NCBI GenBank assembly: GCA_033961575.1
Contig: CM066733.1
Span: 64,044,921-64,108,920 of the forward strand
Direction: 5' to 3'
Length of the DNA stretch: 64,000 nucleotides
Origin: Aselliscus stoliczkanus
Lineage: Eukaryota > Chordata > Mammalia > Chiroptera > Hipposideridae
The notes under the pieces are model-generated. The model had not been told where the DNA came from. It worked only from the letters and a program-made list of their open reading frames with translations, and made no database searches. The position numbers and the translations under genes were made by a program. Shown here in pieces: positions 61,831-64,000 of the stretch; the stretch's first letter is position 1; every line of letters starts with the position of its first letter.

Positions 61831-62354
61831 TCTCAGGGGTCATCGGTTCCAGCGTTTAGGCCTAGGGATTTGCTTTCTCAATTCTCCCTCCCTCCGAACG
61901 CTCAGGCTAAAGTAATTTAACCACATTTTGTCTTGCTTCATCCTCAAATGCCCACATCTTTTATATAAGAACCATTAACAACTTTAATAACTGCCACCAC
62001 AATTCTAAATTTACATAGTGACTGGCTTTATCCTTCTGTGACTATCCTATGTTCTCTTCTAGTGGCCCATTCTTTCATTTGTGAAACAGGTTATCTGTGG
62101 AGCGCCCACGATGACGGGGCCAAGTATGGCTCCCGCTGTCCCTCATGGACGGCTGAGATAGGATTCCGATGGTGAAGCTGGCTTGTTGAGTATATTTAGG
62201 GAAACACACATGGTAGTTGTTCCATCAGTATTTGTTGGCTTATGAACTGATTCGATAGCATTTTCCTAAATGACCTGCTTACTCTTGTTTAAGAACTCAG
62301 CACCCCGTATGTTTTAAATAAGGGATTTATATTAACTGTATAATGTACATAGGT

Positions 62355-62545
62355 CAAGAGCACAGACCAGGGGACCAGCAGCCTGGGTTGGGTTCCTGGC
62401 TCTGCCACATACTCGCTTGCGCAGGCTGCTTCACCTCTTATGCCTCAGTTTCCTCATCTGCAAAATGGAGATCACAACATGGCACAAATATAGGGTTCCA
62501 GTCAGTAATGCCTCTGGAGGGCTGAGAACGGTGCCTGGTATGCAG
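62355..62545 (+). repeat. MIR
   Basis: Reads gagcacagaccaggggacca, ttcctggctctgccacatac, gcctcagtttcctcatctgc and a cggtgcctggta end. Well preserved. Confidence 0.8.
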
Positions 62546-63309
62546 AGAGAAGTTTTTCCATGCAACTTGTGATGATGCTGATGCATAAGAATCAAGGCAT
62601 ACAAAACAGCTAATTAGTTCTTAGGGTTGCAAGAAAACAGCCTGCTTGATACATATTGTGCTTGACTCGTCCTCTGCCCTGAGGAAGTCATCCCAGATGA
62701 AGTATGCAGTCTTTTCTTATGTACTCAGCTGGTTCTTTCACTCTGACTCTCACTCTAACCAGAGCAAGCCTTCTTCCTAACAGTCATACAATAAGGCAAT
62801 CTTAGAGGGGAAGTTCAACAGAGGTTGGGGGTGGCTTATACTTTTGCAGAATTTCCCAGATATGCTACAATTATACCCACTACCACCCCCTTGCTCAGAG
62901 CAGTTCTCTGGGTGCCCTCACTTCCCTGCCGCCACACACGGATTACAGTCTGGGGGTAGAAGCTATGCACTGTGTGTTTTGGTTGCATAGTTTTTACAAC
63001 TTGAGTCTTGAATCTTCCAAAGTCTGAAGTAAGAGTGTAGCAGATTAAGTGTGCAATTTTATACTTCTGTCTCCCCAAATCTAGGTGGGGTAATGAGTCA
63101 GATTTTGTCAGCCCCAAAGGAGAATTTGAAACAGTGTGTCTTCTTTTGGCACGACTCGATCAGGTATTTTCACCATATTTTTTTTTTTAAATCACCTTCA
63201 GTTGAAAGTGAATTATATATAACAATTGACTCTTACCTTCTTTGTTACTAGCAGAACTCAGATTTTTTCAGAGTAACAATGTGCCCAGTCAATAATACTT
63301 ATCTTCCCA

Positions 63310-63560
63310 GATTCCCAGGCATTCAGCTAGAGGAAGCCAAGTGGCCAAGTTCTGGCCAATGAGATGTAAGTGGGAATTTATGAATAGGCTTCTGGGAAAG
63401 AAAAGATAAGACTAGCACTGCCTGGAACTCAGATGTAATGTCTGGAAGTAGAGCAACCATCTTGTGACATGAGGATGAAAGTCACACAACTAAAGATGGA
63501 GAATCAGGTGCTCTGAGGAGCTGGGTCCATGACTTCTTCAAGCAACTAAAACTGCTTGGC
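63310..63560 (+). repeat. Probable old interspersed repeat, related to that at 22.2-22.6 kb
   Basis: Shares the ccaat-ga-ataagt motif with the 22.3 kb stretch and continues with a gcaaccatcttgtgacatg segment. Family not assigned. Confidence 0.35.
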
Positions 63561-64000
63561 ACTCTCCACTCTCTGAACTTCTTGTTATATGAGAAAAGCA
63601 AACTCCTATGAAGAAGTAAACATTTACACAGAGTGACTAGAGCAGGGCATGGCACATAGTAAAATGCTATATGGCTTTTGCTAAGTACAATAAAATAAAT
63701 ATTTGCTTTAGCACCTGTAATCAGGTTTCTATTATATACTGCCAAATGCAGCCTTTGCCAATACACAAAGATATTGCCAATATTTCATCATTATATTATT
63801 ATTCTAGTACCTTGTGAACTGCCTGGTACTGAATATGTGGTTTTTGAAAGAATGAGCTCTTCAGAGGGGTTTAAGGAAAGTAAGGGACCCTAAAATGTGA
63901 CTCTATATAATCTCTATATACTCATCTCGCTAAAGGACCTACAATGGCTCCTTTTCTATGTGTAATGATAGCGCTTGGTCTCTTGGGGATGGATGAAAGG

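Larger units (their letters stand above)
53004..64000 (-). other. CLIC5: Partial CLIC5 intron upstream of the penultimate exon
   Basis: Everything from 53004 to the right edge should be intronic if CLIC5 has its usual exon order. The preceding exon should encode a segment like KHRESNTAGIDIFSKFSAYIK. I looked for it on the minus strand and did not find it, so this intron exceeds 10.9 kb. The region holds one young SINE (58484-58910), MIR copies, an L1 3' fragment (about 53100-53400), an oligo-G run at about 60691-60705, a CAA run at about 61043-61063 and repeat-free stretches that may be regulatory (notably about 61310-61830). Confidence 0.75.

Noticed and set aside
53004..64000. Further CLIC5 exon upstream of the penultimate one
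   Set aside because: No minus-strand segment resembling the SNTAGIDIFSKFSAYIK exon was found; it must lie beyond the window.

Overview
The window is a piece of a placental mammal genome: mostly non-coding, crowded with decayed mammalian interspersed repeats (MIR, hAT/MER-type, MLT1-type LTR and old L1 fragments), with one split vertebrate gene. The only gene I can support is CLIC5 (chloride intracellular channel 5) on the minus strand. Its penultimate coding exon lies at 52819-53003 and its terminal coding exon at 47158-47325, with consensus splice signals. Together they encode about the last 117 residues of the protein. The rest of the gene lies beyond the right end.

Layout. 1 to about 42.5 kb is intergenic DNA downstream of CLIC5. 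In human the neighbour on that side is RUNX2, so this is probably the RUNX2-CLIC5 interval (inference from synteny). About 42.5-47.16 kb is likely CLIC5 3' UTR; its end is not resolved. 47.16-53.0 kb holds the two exons and a 5.5 kb intron. 53.0-64.0 kb is part of a second intron longer than 11 kb. No other gene, functional RNA gene or processed pseudogene was recognised; the remaining open frames look like chance or repeat-derived frames.

The youngest insertions are tRNA-derived SINEs with a 'ggccggc' head, a pol III B-box-like 'ggttcgga' and, in most cases, clear target-site duplications. I see four structural forms: about 145 nt, about 110 nt, a long composite of about 430-445 nt, and a 72-nt tail-less head. 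There are no Alu, B1 or B2 copies, so the genome is not a higher primate or murid rodent. The head resembles tRNA-Ile, and tRNA-Ile-derived SINEs are known from colugos, but I cannot fix the species from this alone.

Points worth a second look are a dense run of unusual residues in the otherwise conserved last CLIC5 exon, the long composite SINE with a shared antisense frame, a SINE nested in a SINE, the tail-less tRNA-like insertion, and several repeat-free stretches that look like regulatory elements. I found no sign of a novel defence or mobile system.
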